This document shows, one piece after another, positions 1 through 7,699 of a stretch of 13,745 bases of DNA (the first letter of the stretch is position 1; every line of letters starts with the position of its first letter). The notes beneath the pieces are model-generated. The model worked only from the letters and a program-made list of their open reading frames with translations, did not search any database and was not told the DNA's origin. Made by a program: the position numbers and the translations under genes. The DNA comes from an uncultured Collinsella sp. (GTDB taxonomy: Bacteria > Actinomycetota > Coriobacteriia > Coriobacteriales > Coriobacteriaceae): NCBI GenBank assembly GCA_900551815.1, contig URXE01000057.1:1-13745 (forward strand), in the 5' to 3' direction.

Positions 1-900
1 ATGAACATGGAGGGCTACACGCCCGGCGAGCCCGTCGTGGAGACGCCGGCCGACGCCTGGATGTTCAGCCGCCTGGCCAAGGCCGTGAAGATGGTCACCG
101 AGGGCATTGAGAACTACACCTTTGGCGATATGGCCCGCGGCGTGCAGCAGTTCTTCTGGAACGAGGTCTGCGACTGGTACGTCGAGGTCACCAAGGCCCG
201 CCTGAAGGGCGAGGGCCGTCTGCAGGCCCAGCGCAACCTGATCTTTGTGCTTGACACCTCCATTCGTCTGATGCACCCGCTTATGCCGTTTGTCACCGAG
301 GAGATCTGGGACAACATGCCGGCGAGCGTGCTCGACCTGGACGCCGAGGGCAACGTTGACCGCGCCGAGGCGCTCATGATCGCCAAGTGGCCCGAGCCCG
401 CCGATTACGCCAAGTATGTTGACGAGGACGCCGAGCACGCGTTTGAGCTGTGCCGAACCGTCGTGTCTGCTGCCCGCGCCACCCGTTCGCGTTATCGCTT
501 GAGTCCCAAGGCCGAGCTCGATGTGGTCGTGCGCGCCGGTGCCGAGGACATTGAGAAGCTCGAGGGCCTGCGCTCGACCATCGAGCCGCTGGCGAATACC
601 GCCTCGCTGGTCATGGGCACCGACGTTGAGAAGCCGGCTGCGAGCATTGCTGTGGTCGACAGCGGCGTCGAGGTCTTTGTGGTGCTCGAGGGCAAGGTTG
701 ATCTTTCGGCCGAGAAGGCACGCCTGGAGAAGGAGATCGCCGCGGCCCAGAAGGAGCTCGCCGGCTGCGAGAAGACGCTGGCCAACGAGGGCTTTGTGGC
801 TAAGGCCGCGCCTGCGGTGGTCCAGAAGAAGAGGGACCGTGCAGCTGAGCTCAAGGAGATCCTGGCGGCGCTGACTGCTCAGGTTGCTGACTTCTCGTAA
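1..900 (+). CDS. valS: Valine--tRNA ligase, C-terminal part (5' end outside window)
   Basis: Charges tRNA-Val with valine in the cytoplasm. The 299 visible residues are the C-terminal third of a protein usually near 880 residues. The methionine at position 1 is internal: the segment opens with the MNMEGY-type sequence and PADAWMFSRL that lie after the catalytic core. Residues about 20-150 are the helical anticodon-binding domain, with FWNEVCDWYVEVTK and the LMHPLMPFVTEEIW signature. Residues about 230-299 are the charged ValRS coiled-coil arm (DLSAEKARLEKEIAAAQKEL), which contacts the tRNA elbow. The gene ends cleanly in TAA. The next gene on the same strand is folC, about 280 bases on, the valS-folC order common in Gram-positive bacteria. 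No lesions seen in this part. Confidence 0.97.
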   Translation: MNMEGYTPGEPVVETPADAWMFSRLAKAVKMVTEGIENYTFGDMARGVQQFFWNEVCDWYVEVTKARLKGEGRLQAQRNLIFVLDTSIRLMHPLMPFVTEEIWDNMPASVLDLDAEGNVDRAEALMIAKWPEPADYAKYVDEDAEHAFELCRTVVSAARATRSRYRLSPKAELDVVVRAGAEDIEKLEGLRSTIEPLANTASLVMGTDVEKPAASIAVVDSGVEVFVVLEGKVDLSAEKARLEKEIAAAQKELAGCEKTLANEGFVAKAAPAVVQKKRDRAAELKEILAALTAQVADFS

Positions 901-919
901 GGTTTACTCGGGGGCGCGT

Positions 920-1020
920 CCCGACGCTTTGCTCGCTACTGCGGACAGTCCTGCGCAAGACGGACAGCACATTAAGTGCTGTCCTTTGCGTGCGGAACTT
1001 GTATCGAGCAAAGCGTCGGG
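920..1020. repeat. Large nested inverted repeat after valS
   Basis: Perfect 16-bp arms at 920-935 (cccgacgctttgctcg) and 1005-1020 (its exact reverse complement) enclose a second hairpin: ggacagcac at 962-970 and gtgctgtcc at 976-984 around an attaa loop. Short cgcaa/ttgcg flanks (954-958, 986-990) extend it with small internal mismatches. No T tract follows either arm, so it is not a classical intrinsic terminator, though it could end or stabilise the valS message. It may also be a member of a dispersed palindromic repeat family. Confidence 0.75.
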
Positions 1021-1126
1021 CCGCTCCTAGTTCGTTTACGTGGTTGTTTGCAACTGGCGTGAAAGGGCCACTGGGTTGTGGCCTTGATCTCGCTGCAAAG
1101 CGGTGTTTGGCTGATATTTTGAATGG

Positions 1127-1159
1127 GAGGGGCTCGTTGTTTATTGCGGGCCTCTTTTT
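1127..1159 (+). promoter_or_regulatory. Bulged hairpin plus T5 just before folC (terminator or attenuator-like)
   Basis: gagg at 1127-1130 pairs with cctc at 1151-1154. After a two-base bulge, ctcg pairs with cggg (one wobble), and the hairpin is followed directly by TTTTT at 1155-1159. The folC ribosome-binding site lies only a few bases downstream. The position would suit a leader terminator controlling folC, or simply the end of the valS transcript. Pairing is imperfect, so support is moderate to low. Confidence 0.35.
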
Positions 1160-1180
1160 ATGTTGAGGGGACTTTGGGTT

Positions 1181-2524
1181 ATGGCTAAGCGTTCTGGGTC
1201 GTATTCTGTGCCGTTCTCGTTTGAGTTGCTTTCGTTTGGTGAGGCTGTGGGACTTGCTGCTGATACGGGGCGGATTTCTGGGGATGCTGGGCCTCTGCTT
1301 GAGACGGTTGTCGATATGCTCGATGAGCTGGGACGTCCGGACGAGTATTTCGATTGCATTCAGGTCGCCGGCACCAACGGCAAGACTTCGACCACGCGTT
1401 TTTCGGCTGCCATCCTTCGCGGTGAGGGGTTAAAGACCGCGCTGTATACGTCTCCGCAGTTGGTGCGCTATCCCGAGCGCATGGAGGTCGATGGGCGCGT
1501 TGTGAGTGATGAGGCCTTTGCTCGTGGCGTTTCTGCCGCCGTCGAGGCGGGGCATCGCGTGAATGCTCGTCGTGTGGCGGCGGGGGAGCACGCCTATACC
1601 ATTACCCCGTTTGACCTGCTGACGGCTGCCGCACTGGTGGTGTTTGCCGAGGCTGCAGTGGACGTTGCCGTTCTCGAGGTTGGCATGGGCGGCCGATGGG
1701 ACGCCACGAGTGCGACCGACCCCGTCGCCGTTGCCATCACCGGCATCGGGCTCGACCACACGCGTATCCTGGGCGACACGCTCGAGGCCATTGCGGGGGA
1801 GAAGGCTGCGGTCATCAAGCCCGGACGCTTGGTTGTGCTGGGCGAAGGCACGCATGAGCCGAGCGTTCAGCGCGTGATGGATGCCCGTTGTCGCGAGTGC
1901 GGTGTGGTTCCGCTGGTGGTGAGCCACGCCACGACCAAGGTGCCGGCGCATGTGGGCGATACGGTGGAGTTTAGCTGCACCACGCCGCGTGCAATTTATA
2001 CGTCGAGCATGGTCAAGCCCGCCTACCAGCCGCAGAATGCCGCGTGCGCGATTATGCTCTGCGAGGGCTATCTGGGCCGCGAGCTCGACCACGATGCGCT
2101 CGACGCTTCGCTTATGGGCTGCCCCACGCCGGGTCGCTTTGATGTGCTGGGGACCGATCCGCTCAAGTTGATTGATGCCTGTCATAACCCCCAGAGCTGC
2201 GAGAACTTTGTGAGCGCACTGGACGGGATCGACCCGTGCGTGGAGAATCGCCCCACGCTGCTGTGCGCCGCGCTTGCTGACAAGGACGTGGCGGGCATCG
2301 TCGACGTGTTGATTCCCGCCTTCCCGCGTGTAGTCGTAACGCAGACCGATTCTGATCGCGCCCTGCCGGCAGAGGAACTCGCTGCCCTGGTGGACGCGGA
2401 CAAGCTTGCGGGTGTATACCCCAGCGTATCCGAAGCCCTCGCAGCTTTCGAAGCCGCGGGCGAGCCCTTCGTAGCCGCCGGCACCATCACCCTGGCCGGC
2501 GAAGTAGCCGGCCTGCTGCGCTAA
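1181..2524 (+). CDS. folC: Bifunctional folylpolyglutamate synthase/dihydrofolate synthase-type ligase
   Basis: A Mur-ligase-family enzyme of 447 residues that adds glutamate to folates (and, in many bacteria, to dihydropteroate) using ATP. The P-loop VAGTNGKTSTT is at residues 62-72. The family sequence VLEVGMGGRWDAT is at 164-176 and LDHTRILGDT at 191-200. PTPGRFDVL lies at 316-324, opening the C-terminal Mur-ligase domain, with DACHNPQS at 332-339 (the family DxAHNP motif). The start at 1181 is preferred because GAGGGG at 1165-1170 sits at good spacing before it. An in-frame ATG at 1160 would include this ribosome-binding site inside the gene. The first 200 bases are more GT-rich than the rest. 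It follows valS on the same strand; a hairpin with a T run lies just upstream. Whether it is mono- or bifunctional cannot be read from the sequence. Confidence 0.95.
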   Translation: MAKRSGSYSVPFSFELLSFGEAVGLAADTGRISGDAGPLLETVVDMLDELGRPDEYFDCIQVAGTNGKTSTTRFSAAILRGEGLKTALYTSPQLVRYPERMEVDGRVVSDEAFARGVSAAVEAGHRVNARRVAAGEHAYTITPFDLLTAAALVVFAEAAVDVAVLEVGMGGRWDATSATDPVAVAITGIGLDHTRILGDTLEAIAGEKAAVIKPGRLVVLGEGTHEPSVQRVMDARCRECGVVPLVVSHATTKVPAHVGDTVEFSCTTPRAIYTSSMVKPAYQPQNAACAIMLCEGYLGRELDHDALDASLMGCPTPGRFDVLGTDPLKLIDACHNPQSCENFVSALDGIDPCVENRPTLLCAALADKDVAGIVDVLIPAFPRVVVTQTDSDRALPAEELAALVDADKLAGVYPSVSEALAAFEAAGEPFVAAGTITLAGEVAGLLR

Positions 2525-2557
2525 CCCCATTTGCCGGGCAGCTAATTTGGGCTGTTC

Positions 2558-2822
2558 GCCACGAAATGGGCCTATCTACTACGTTTTAGCGGATACCCTC
2601 GACCACGCGGAAAAATGCAAAATCAAAACCGCAGGTAGAAGGCTTGCCAATTTTCAAAAAAGACCCGCATGGTCGACCCATGCGGGTTAAACGTAGTAGA
2701 TAGGCCGTTTTCGTGGCGCAGCTCCAGACTTTCAAATTGGTCGACTTGGCCCTTGGCAATTGCGGTGAAATAGTTCCTGGATTATGCCTCTGTGGGCCAA
2801 TCTGGGAATTATTCCACCGCAA
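2558..2822 (+). repeat. Composite structured repeat, copy 1 (fills the folC-peptidase gap)
   Basis: Fills the gene-free stretch between folC and the peptidase. Part 1: 29-nt arms at 2558-2586 and 2689-2717 pair with two mismatches. Inside is a core at 2601-2645 containing aaaaccgcaggtagaaggct, then a perfect 10-bp hairpin (2663-2672 with 2678-2687, loop tcgac). Part 2: 18-nt arms at 2760-2777 (ttgcggtgaaatagttcc) and 2805-2822, paired at 16 of 18. The same two parts recur in the same order and orientation at 4128-4394. The small reading frame on the opposite strand here is an accidental product of the repeat. It could be a non-autonomous mobile repeat or a structured RNA. Confidence 0.8.
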
Positions 2823-2848
2823 CTTATTGAGGGGCTATTGGGAAGGGG

Positions 2849-3937
2849 CTAGTCTAGGCGGACTGGGTCGTGGGAGTAGGCGTTGAGGATCTCGACGCCG
2901 GACTCGGTGACCAGGGCCAGGTCTTCGATGCGGACACCGGTGTGGTCGGGGAGGTAGATGCCCGGCTCGATAGAGAACGTCATGCCCGGCTCTACGACCT
3001 GCTCGTTGACAAGTGAAACGTCGCCCGGCTCGTGGTCCTGCAGGCCGATCGAGTGGCCCAGGCGATGCGTGAAGTACTTGCCGTAGCCCGCATCCTCAAT
3101 CACGTCGCGCGCGGCGCGGTCCAGGTCACACATGCGCTCGCCCGGGGCGATGAGCGCCTCGGCAGCCTCGTTGGCGCGGCGCACGATGTCGTAGACGCGT
3201 GCCGTCTCCTCGTCCGGTTCGCCCCAAAAGAACGTGCGCGTCATGTCCGAGCAGTAGTTACGATGACGCCCGCCAATGTCGAACAGCACCACGTCGCCGC
3301 GCTTGAGTACGGTGTCGTCGGGCTCGTGATGCGGGTCTCCGGCGTTGGCGCCAAAGCTCACGATGGGCGGAAAGCTAAAGCCCTCGCAGTCGTGCTTGCG
3401 GTACAGGCCGAGCATCTGGTCGGCAATTTCGCGCTCCGTCACGCCCTCGTGAACGAGCTTGATGGCGTCGGCCATCACAGCGTCGTTGGCGGCCGAGGAC
3501 ATGCACATGAGCTCCTGCTCTGCGGCGTCCTTGTGGGTGCGTGCGGCGGTGACGGCAAAGTCGCCTAGGAAAAACTCGCTCGCGGCGTGACGATCCATAA
3601 GAGGCATCAAAAAGCCGGAGCGCATAACGGTGTCGATGCCGAGAGGCTTGGCAGGATTGACCTCGCGTGCGATGGCGTCGGCCACGACGTCGGTGTCGTT
3701 GTGGTAGGCCACGCGGGCATTATCGTACTCGGGCAGTTGATGCAGAGCGTTGACCAAGATCACCGGCTCGGTATCGCGCGCGAGCAGCACGCCACAAAAA
3801 CGCTCGAACATATCGGCATAAAAGCCGGTCAGATAGTAGATCGACCACGGGTCGTTTACAAGCAGCTGCGCGCCGGGGTGCTGAGCCTCGAGCGCATCGA
3901 GCACGCGCGCCACACGCTGGTCATCGACATGTGCCAT
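2849..3937 (-). CDS. M24 family metallopeptidase (Xaa-Pro dipeptidase/aminopeptidase P type)
   Basis: Cytosolic dinuclear-metal peptidase of 362 residues, probably cleaving N-terminal residues next to proline. The N-terminal creatinase-like domain spans about residues 8-130 (LLVNDPWSIYYLTGF). The pita-bread catalytic domain follows. All five metal ligands of the family are visible: D220 (VVLFDIGG), D231 (CSDMTRTF), H295 (HRLGHSIGL), E324 (SIEPGIYLP) and E338 (VRIEDL). Length is usual for the short bacterial Xaa-Pro peptidases. There is no signal peptide. The ATG is preceded by AAAGGA at about seven bases. The gene stands alone on the - strand and is flanked on both sides by copies of the same composite repeat. 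Aminopeptidase versus dipeptidase specificity (PepP or PepQ) cannot be decided from motifs, so no symbol is given. Confidence 0.93.
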   Translation of the reverse strand: MAHVDDQRVARVLDALEAQHPGAQLLVNDPWSIYYLTGFYADMFERFCGVLLARDTEPVILVNALHQLPEYDNARVAYHNDTDVVADAIAREVNPAKPLGIDTVMRSGFLMPLMDRHAASEFFLGDFAVTAARTHKDAAEQELMCMSSAANDAVMADAIKLVHEGVTEREIADQMLGLYRKHDCEGFSFPPIVSFGANAGDPHHEPDDTVLKRGDVVLFDIGGRHRNYCSDMTRTFFWGEPDEETARVYDIVRRANEAAEALIAPGERMCDLDRAARDVIEDAGYGKYFTHRLGHSIGLQDHEPGDVSLVNEQVVEPGMTFSIEPGIYLPDHTGVRIEDLALVTESGVEILNAYSHDPVRLD

Positions 3938-3964
3938 ACATCGTCCTTTCGCTAGGTAGCCACC

Positions 3965-3992
3965 ATGGTATCCCCAATGCCAGGGTAGTCAA
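3965..3992 (-). promoter_or_regulatory. Predicted sigma-70-type promoter of the M24 peptidase gene
   Basis: On the - strand, TTGACT (3992-3987, five of six consensus bases) is separated by 16 bases from TACCAT (3970-3965, four of six). The start codon lies 27 bases further on. The outer edge of the -35 box touches the arm of the neighbouring inverted repeat (3992-4002), so the structure could affect access. Confidence 0.45.
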
Positions 3993-4120
3993 TTTGGGAC
4001 GGGGCTATTTTAGCTGCGTCAAACATGCGGAATGATTTTTCTGGGGCGGGGATTAGGCAATCATTGGGTTCCGAATGATTACGTTTGGGCAAAAGTAGTC
4101 ATAAGAGGTCCGTCCCAAAT
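3992..4120. repeat. Long-span inverted repeat upstream of the peptidase gene
   Basis: atttgggacgg at 3992-4002 is exactly complementary to ccgtcccaaat at 4110-4120, with partial pairing continuing outside. The interior holds related short words: cggaatgatt at 4028, aatcatt at 4059 and ccgaatgatt at 4071. No convincing reading frame lies in this part of the 3938-4453 gap. Confidence 0.55.
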
Positions 4121-4451
4121 GAGCTGGTTTCAAAAGTATGGCGGATTACGGGGCTGGACCTGTATTACTTGACCATGGGAAAAATCGCGAAATTAAAACC
4201 GCAGGTAGAGGGCTTATTAACAATCGAAAATTGCCGGTATGGATGGGGGTCTCTGAATCAGCCCCGTAATCCGGCATAGTTTTGAAATGGCACTAAAGTA
4301 GGCACAAGCTAAATACCGATTCCAAGGGTAGTTGCGGTGGAATAGCTCCTGGATGCCGGGGTTTTGGCGGAAATCAGGAACTATTTCACCGCAATTGAGG
4401 AGGGGCGGGGTGGATGGCGGGGTAGCTAAAGAGCCTCGTCCCAAATGAGCT
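4103..4451 (+). repeat. 23-bp direct repeats bracketing composite repeat copy 2
   Basis: 4103-4125 and 4429-4451 match at 20 of 23 positions. The last 15 bases, cgtcccaaatgagct, are identical in both. They enclose the whole of the second composite repeat. The right copy also forms a small hairpin (gtagct at 4422-4427 with agctac at 4448-4453) directly after the stop of the DUF1667 gene. They could be target duplications of an inserted repeat or separate members of a short repeat family. Confidence 0.55.
4128..4394 (+). repeat. Composite structured repeat, copy 2 (fills the peptidase-DUF1667 gap)
   Basis: Same architecture and orientation as 2558-2822. 29-nt arms at 4128-4156 and 4259-4287 pair at 27 of 29. 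The core at 4171-4215 matches copy 1 at 37 of 45 positions and shares aaaaccgcaggtaga. Part 2 has arms at 4332-4349 and 4377-4394, paired at 16 of 18 and nearly the same sequence as copy 1. The 29-nt outer arms differ almost completely between the two copies although each copy pairs with itself. The internal perfect hairpin of copy 1 is absent here; only a weak caat/attg stem (4220-4232) is seen. Confidence 0.8.
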
Positions 4452-4453
4452 AC

Positions 4454-4852
4454 TTAGGCTGGGCCGATGTCCATGCTGGCGATGAGGTCGATGCCCGTGT
4501 TGAGGAGGTCCTTCAGCACGACGTCGCCCATGCGGATAGGGGCTTTGACCACTAGGCCGCGGATGAGGTCCATCGCCTGGGCGTGGAGTTCGAGCGGGAT
4601 GGCTTCGGCCGTGCGCACGGGCAACAGCGCCTCATCGCCACCGGATACGGCCACAGTGGTGGTGAGCACGCGCATGGGGCAGGTGAGCTCCTGATGTGCG
4701 AACGTATCGCCGCGCGGGCAGCTGTTGCCGGTTACGGAGCGTATCTCTACCACGGCGCCGTCTGCGCTGCGCTCGACCTCCACGGTCAGGAGGCACTCGG
4801 AGGGGCAGGTGGTGCAGTTGAACTGCAGTGTCTCGATCGTGTTTGTGCTCAT
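4454..4852 (-). CDS. DUF1667 cysteine-rich protein, last gene of redox operon
   Basis: A 132-residue protein of the DUF1667 family, almost always found beside GlpA-like and NAD(P)/FAD-dependent oxidoreductases. The four conserved cysteines are visible: C13 and C16 (CTTC), C20 or C45 (NSCPRG), and C58 (LTCPMRV). They could bind an Fe-S cluster or zinc, but biochemical function is unknown. The rest is a compact domain ending in VVLKDLLNTGIDLIASMDI. The ATG lies four bases after the stop of the preceding oxidoreductase, and its GGAGG ribosome-binding site is inside that gene's 3' end, so the two are translationally coupled. It is predicted to work as a small electron-transfer or accessory subunit of the flavoprotein pair; that role is inferred from gene order only. 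Confidence 0.92.
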   Translation of the reverse strand: MSTNTIETLQFNCTTCPSECLLTVEVERSADGAVVEIRSVTGNSCPRGDTFAHQELTCPMRVLTTTVAVSGGDEALLPVRTAEAIPLELHAQAMDLIRGLVVKAPIRMGDVVLKDLLNTGIDLIASMDIGPA

Positions 4853-4856
4853 GGCC

Positions 4857-6217
4857 CTACGCCTCCTCTATGGGATCGACGGATAGGACAATCTCGCTAA
4901 CACCCAGGTCGAGTGCGCGCTGAATCACCTTTGCCGGCAGCGGGAAGCTTTCCATGACGCTCGGTTTGAACGGGCGGACCTTGCCGGCGAACAGTTCCTC
5001 GTCGCTTGCCAGAATGCGCACGCGGGCGGCGTCGACCGGTCGGCGTACGCGGAAGTTGAGCTTAGTGAGCCCGACGGTCGTAATGCGTCCCGGCAGTGCG
5101 TAGCCTGCGATGTCGGCGGGGGAGATCGTGAGCTGGCAGCTCGGGCCCGAAGCGTCCGCATCGGCCTCAGCACCACAGTCCAACGCCCACGCCGCCGCAG
5201 CCGCGCCGGCACGCTCGGACTCGGCTGTCACGTTGTCAGCCAAGTCGTGCACGTGCAGCACGTTGCCGCAGGCAAATATGCCCGGCACGCCCGTCTGCAG
5301 ACTCTGGTCCACCACGGCGCCGCGTGTACGGGGGTCCAGCTCCACGCCCGCGCCCGCCGAAAGCTCATTTTCGGGAATCAGGCCCACCGAAAGCAGCAGC
5401 GTGTCGCACGGAACAACGTGTTCGGTCCCCGGAATGGGTGCAAGATGCTCGTCGACCTGGCTCACTTCGACGGCCTCCACGCGATCGTGCCCGATCACGC
5501 GCGTAACGGTGGTCGACAGATGCAGCGGAATGCCAAAGTCGTCCAGGCAGTTCTTAACGTTGCGGCGCAGGCCGTTGGCGTACGGCATGAGTTCGTACAC
5601 GCCCTCGACCGAAATCCCCTCGAGCGTGCAGCGGCGCGCCATGATTAGCCCGATATCGCCCGAGCCCAAAATGACGGCGCGTGAGCCGGGCTTGAGATTC
5701 TCGATATTGATGTATCGCTGCGCCAGGCCGGCCGTAAACACACCGGCGGGACGGCTACCGGGAATCTTGATCTCGCTACGGGTGCGCTCACGGCAGCCCA
5801 TGGCAAGGACGACCGCCCGTCCGGTGAGCTGCAACATGCCGGTGGGGCTCATGAGCGTGACGGTGTGGACCGGGGCGTTTCCGTGGACTCGCCCGAATCA
5901 ATCTCAAGCACCATGCTGTCCAAGAACAGCGCAATGTCGGACGCGCGCACCTGGTCGATAAAGCGCTGCGCATACTCGGGGCCGGTGAGCTCCTGCTTAA
6001 AGTGCGATAGTCCAAAGCCGGGGTGAATGCACTGGCGGAGTATTCCGCCCAGGTGCTGTTCGCGCTCCACGATGGCCACACGCGCGCCGGCCTTATGCGC
6101 GGCAAGTGCGGCTGCCATGCCAGCAGGTCCGCCGCCGATAACGACCACGTCGAAGGCCTGCGTGGGTACTGCCACAACGGCATCGCTATCAATCGCGCTC
6201 GATTTGAATTCCGCCAT
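4857..6217 (-). pseudogene. NAD(P)/FAD-dependent oxidoreductase, interrupted by a -1 frameshift
   Basis: Second gene of the operon; intact relatives are about 450 residues and act as pyridine-nucleotide-linked flavoproteins. The 5' part (6217 to 5849, 122 codons) has the FAD Rossmann motif VVVIGGGPAGMAAALAA at residues 25-41 and the LGGILRQCIHPGFG redox-site region. It then runs into TGA. The 3' part in another frame (to 4857) continues the same protein with AVVLAMGCRERTR, the NAD(P) motif VILGSGDIGLIMARR, CDTLLLSVGLIPENE and GIFACGNVLHVHDLAD. The shift lies between 5851 and 5898. One missing G near 5881-5882 would join STG to NAPVHTVTLMSPTG. The start codon is one base after the GlpA-like stop, with AAGGGGG before it. 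Either a real inactivating mutation or a base-calling error; all motifs on both sides are intact, so decay would be recent. Confidence 0.85.
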
Positions 6218-6218
6218 C

Positions 6219-7682
6219 CTAGCGCACCCCCTTCAGCGGTCCCTCGACCAGCCAAGAACCGGCATCCTCCAACAGCACTTCGCTGGGGTCGCAGCCCAGC
6301 TCGCGCGCTAAGATTGCCACCACGCGGCTCTGACAAAAACCACTTTGGCACCGACCCATGCCGGCGCGGCAGCGACGTTTGACACCCTCGACCGAAACCG
6401 CACCCGGGCGGCGTCGAATCGCGGCCACAATCTCGGCTTCGGGCACCGTCTCGCAGCGGCAGACGATCTGCCCCCATGCAGGGTCGGACTCGATTAGCTC
6501 CTCCTTGCGCGCAAGCGGCGCACGGTCGAAGTCGTTCGGCGCGCGGCGAATCGGATCCCAATCGGCCCGCTCGCGCAAAGCAACGCCCGCCTCGCGCATC
6601 ACGTGCTCCATGCGCTCGGCAATGGCCGGCGCGCTCGCCACTCCCGGCGATTGTATGCCCGCCGCCTGAAACAGCCCTGGCACCACGGCGGACTGCCCAA
6701 TAAAGAAGTCGTTCGTCCCCTGAATGACCGGACGCCCGCCGGCAAACGCGCGCACCACGCGGCGCGTGTCCAGATCGGGTACCAGCTTGCGCGCCCCTGT
6801 TAGCAACGCGTTCACATCGCTCGCATAAGTCTGTGTGTCGCCCGGCTCGCGAACGGCAGCGGTCGCGGTGATCACTGTGTTGCCGTGCACGGTACCCGTG
6901 ATGATAACGCCCTTGGACACCGGCGTTGGCACGGGGTAGAGCGGCATCAGCGTGCGCGGCTCCTTGTCCAGTACCACGATGTTTCCCTGGCGCCAGACCA
7001 TCTGGAACTCCTCGGCGCCGGCCATATGCGAGATGTCTGCGGCACCGTTGCCCGCGGCGTTGATCAGGTAGCGGCAGCGCACATCGCCGGCAGGCGTCAC
7101 CAGCGTAAAGCGCGCAGCCCCGTCGGTAGCCTCGCCGCCAGCAACCTCAATCGCTTCCACCGGCGCGGACCGCATAAACGTCGCGCCGTTGGCGATCGCG
7201 TTCTCCAACGCGGCGATGGCGACCTCAAACGGATCGACAAAACCGGTCGAGGGGCACCACAGCGCGCACGTCGCCTTGGCACTCGCACGCGGTTCCAGCT
7301 CGCGGATGCGCTCGGGGCCGATAATCGACAGCTCGGGCACGCCGTTGGCCAGGCCATTCTGGCGCAGCTTCTCCAGGTGCGCACGGTCCTCGTCGTTAAA
7401 GCCCAGCACCATGGATCCGGTGCGGTGGAACAAAAAGCCCAGCTCTTGGGCCCAGGTACCATATAGCTCGCAACCACGGGCGTTGACCTGCGCCTTTACC
7501 GTGCCCGGCGCCGGATCGTAGCCGGCGTGCACCAGGCCGCCGTTGGCCTTCGAAGCGCCTAGGGCGATATCGTTGGCCGCCTCGACCACGCAAATGGACA
7601 AGTCATAGCGCGCGAGCTGCCGCGCGATGGCACATCCGGTGATGCCCGCGCCCACAATCGCGATATCAAACGTTTCCGTCAC
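6219..7682 (-). CDS. GlpA-like FAD-dependent oxidoreductase with C-terminal BFD-like [2Fe-2S] domain
   Basis: First gene of the - strand redox operon, 487 residues. Residues about 5-370 are a DAO-type FAD domain, beginning FDIAIVGAGITGCAIARQL with the flavin glycine motif at 10-16. AAGIQSPGVASAPAIAERM near residue 370 is the second FAD-contact region. Residues 406-450 are a BFD-like iron-sulfur domain: CRC (C408, C410) and GRCQSGFC (C445, C450) supply the four usual ligands. The family includes the A subunit of anaerobic glycerol-3-phosphate dehydrogenase, but this operon type with DUF1667 is a distinct, poorly characterised group, so I do not assign glpA. The start is GTG, preceded closely by GGAGG; no ATG fits the family N-terminus better. 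Likely partners are the next two genes, one and four bases apart respectively. Confidence 0.9.
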   Translation of the reverse strand: MTETFDIAIVGAGITGCAIARQLARYDLSICVVEAANDIALGASKANGGLVHAGYDPAPGTVKAQVNARGCELYGTWAQELGFLFHRTGSMVLGFNDEDRAHLEKLRQNGLANGVPELSIIGPERIRELEPRASAKATCALWCPSTGFVDPFEVAIAALENAIANGATFMRSAPVEAIEVAGGEATDGAARFTLVTPAGDVRCRYLINAAGNGAADISHMAGAEEFQMVWRQGNIVVLDKEPRTLMPLYPVPTPVSKGVIITGTVHGNTVITATAAVREPGDTQTYASDVNALLTGARKLVPDLDTRRVVRAFAGGRPVIQGTNDFFIGQSAVVPGLFQAAGIQSPGVASAPAIAERMEHVMREAGVALRERADWDPIRRAPNDFDRAPLARKEELIESDPAWGQIVCRCETVPEAEIVAAIRRRPGAVSVEGVKRRCRAGMGRCQSGFCQSRVVAILARELGCDPSEVLLEDAGSWLVEGPLKGVR

Positions 7683-7699
7683 AGTGCCTCCCAGACGAG

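Noticed and set aside
1430..2530. 366-codon open frame on the - strand opposite folC
   Set aside because: It is antisense to a clear folC with all family motifs, and its His/Arg-rich composition is typical of a GC-rich shadow frame.
2586..2822. 78-codon - strand ORF
   Set aside because: It consists entirely of composite repeat copy 1; the equivalent frame is not kept in copy 2.
4085..4279. 64-codon + strand ORF
   Set aside because: It lies in the inverted repeat and shared core of composite repeat copy 2; no ribosome-binding site or protein-like pattern.
5849..5900. Programmed -1 ribosomal frameshift in the oxidoreductase
   Set aside because: No slippery heptamer in the zero frame and no downstream stimulatory structure; homologous enzymes are made from one continuous frame, so mutation or miscall is simpler.
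5788..6561. 257-codon - strand frame spanning the oxidoreductase frameshift
   Set aside because: It covers the junction of two real genes in the third frame and matches neither family; it is a shadow and not a fusion product.
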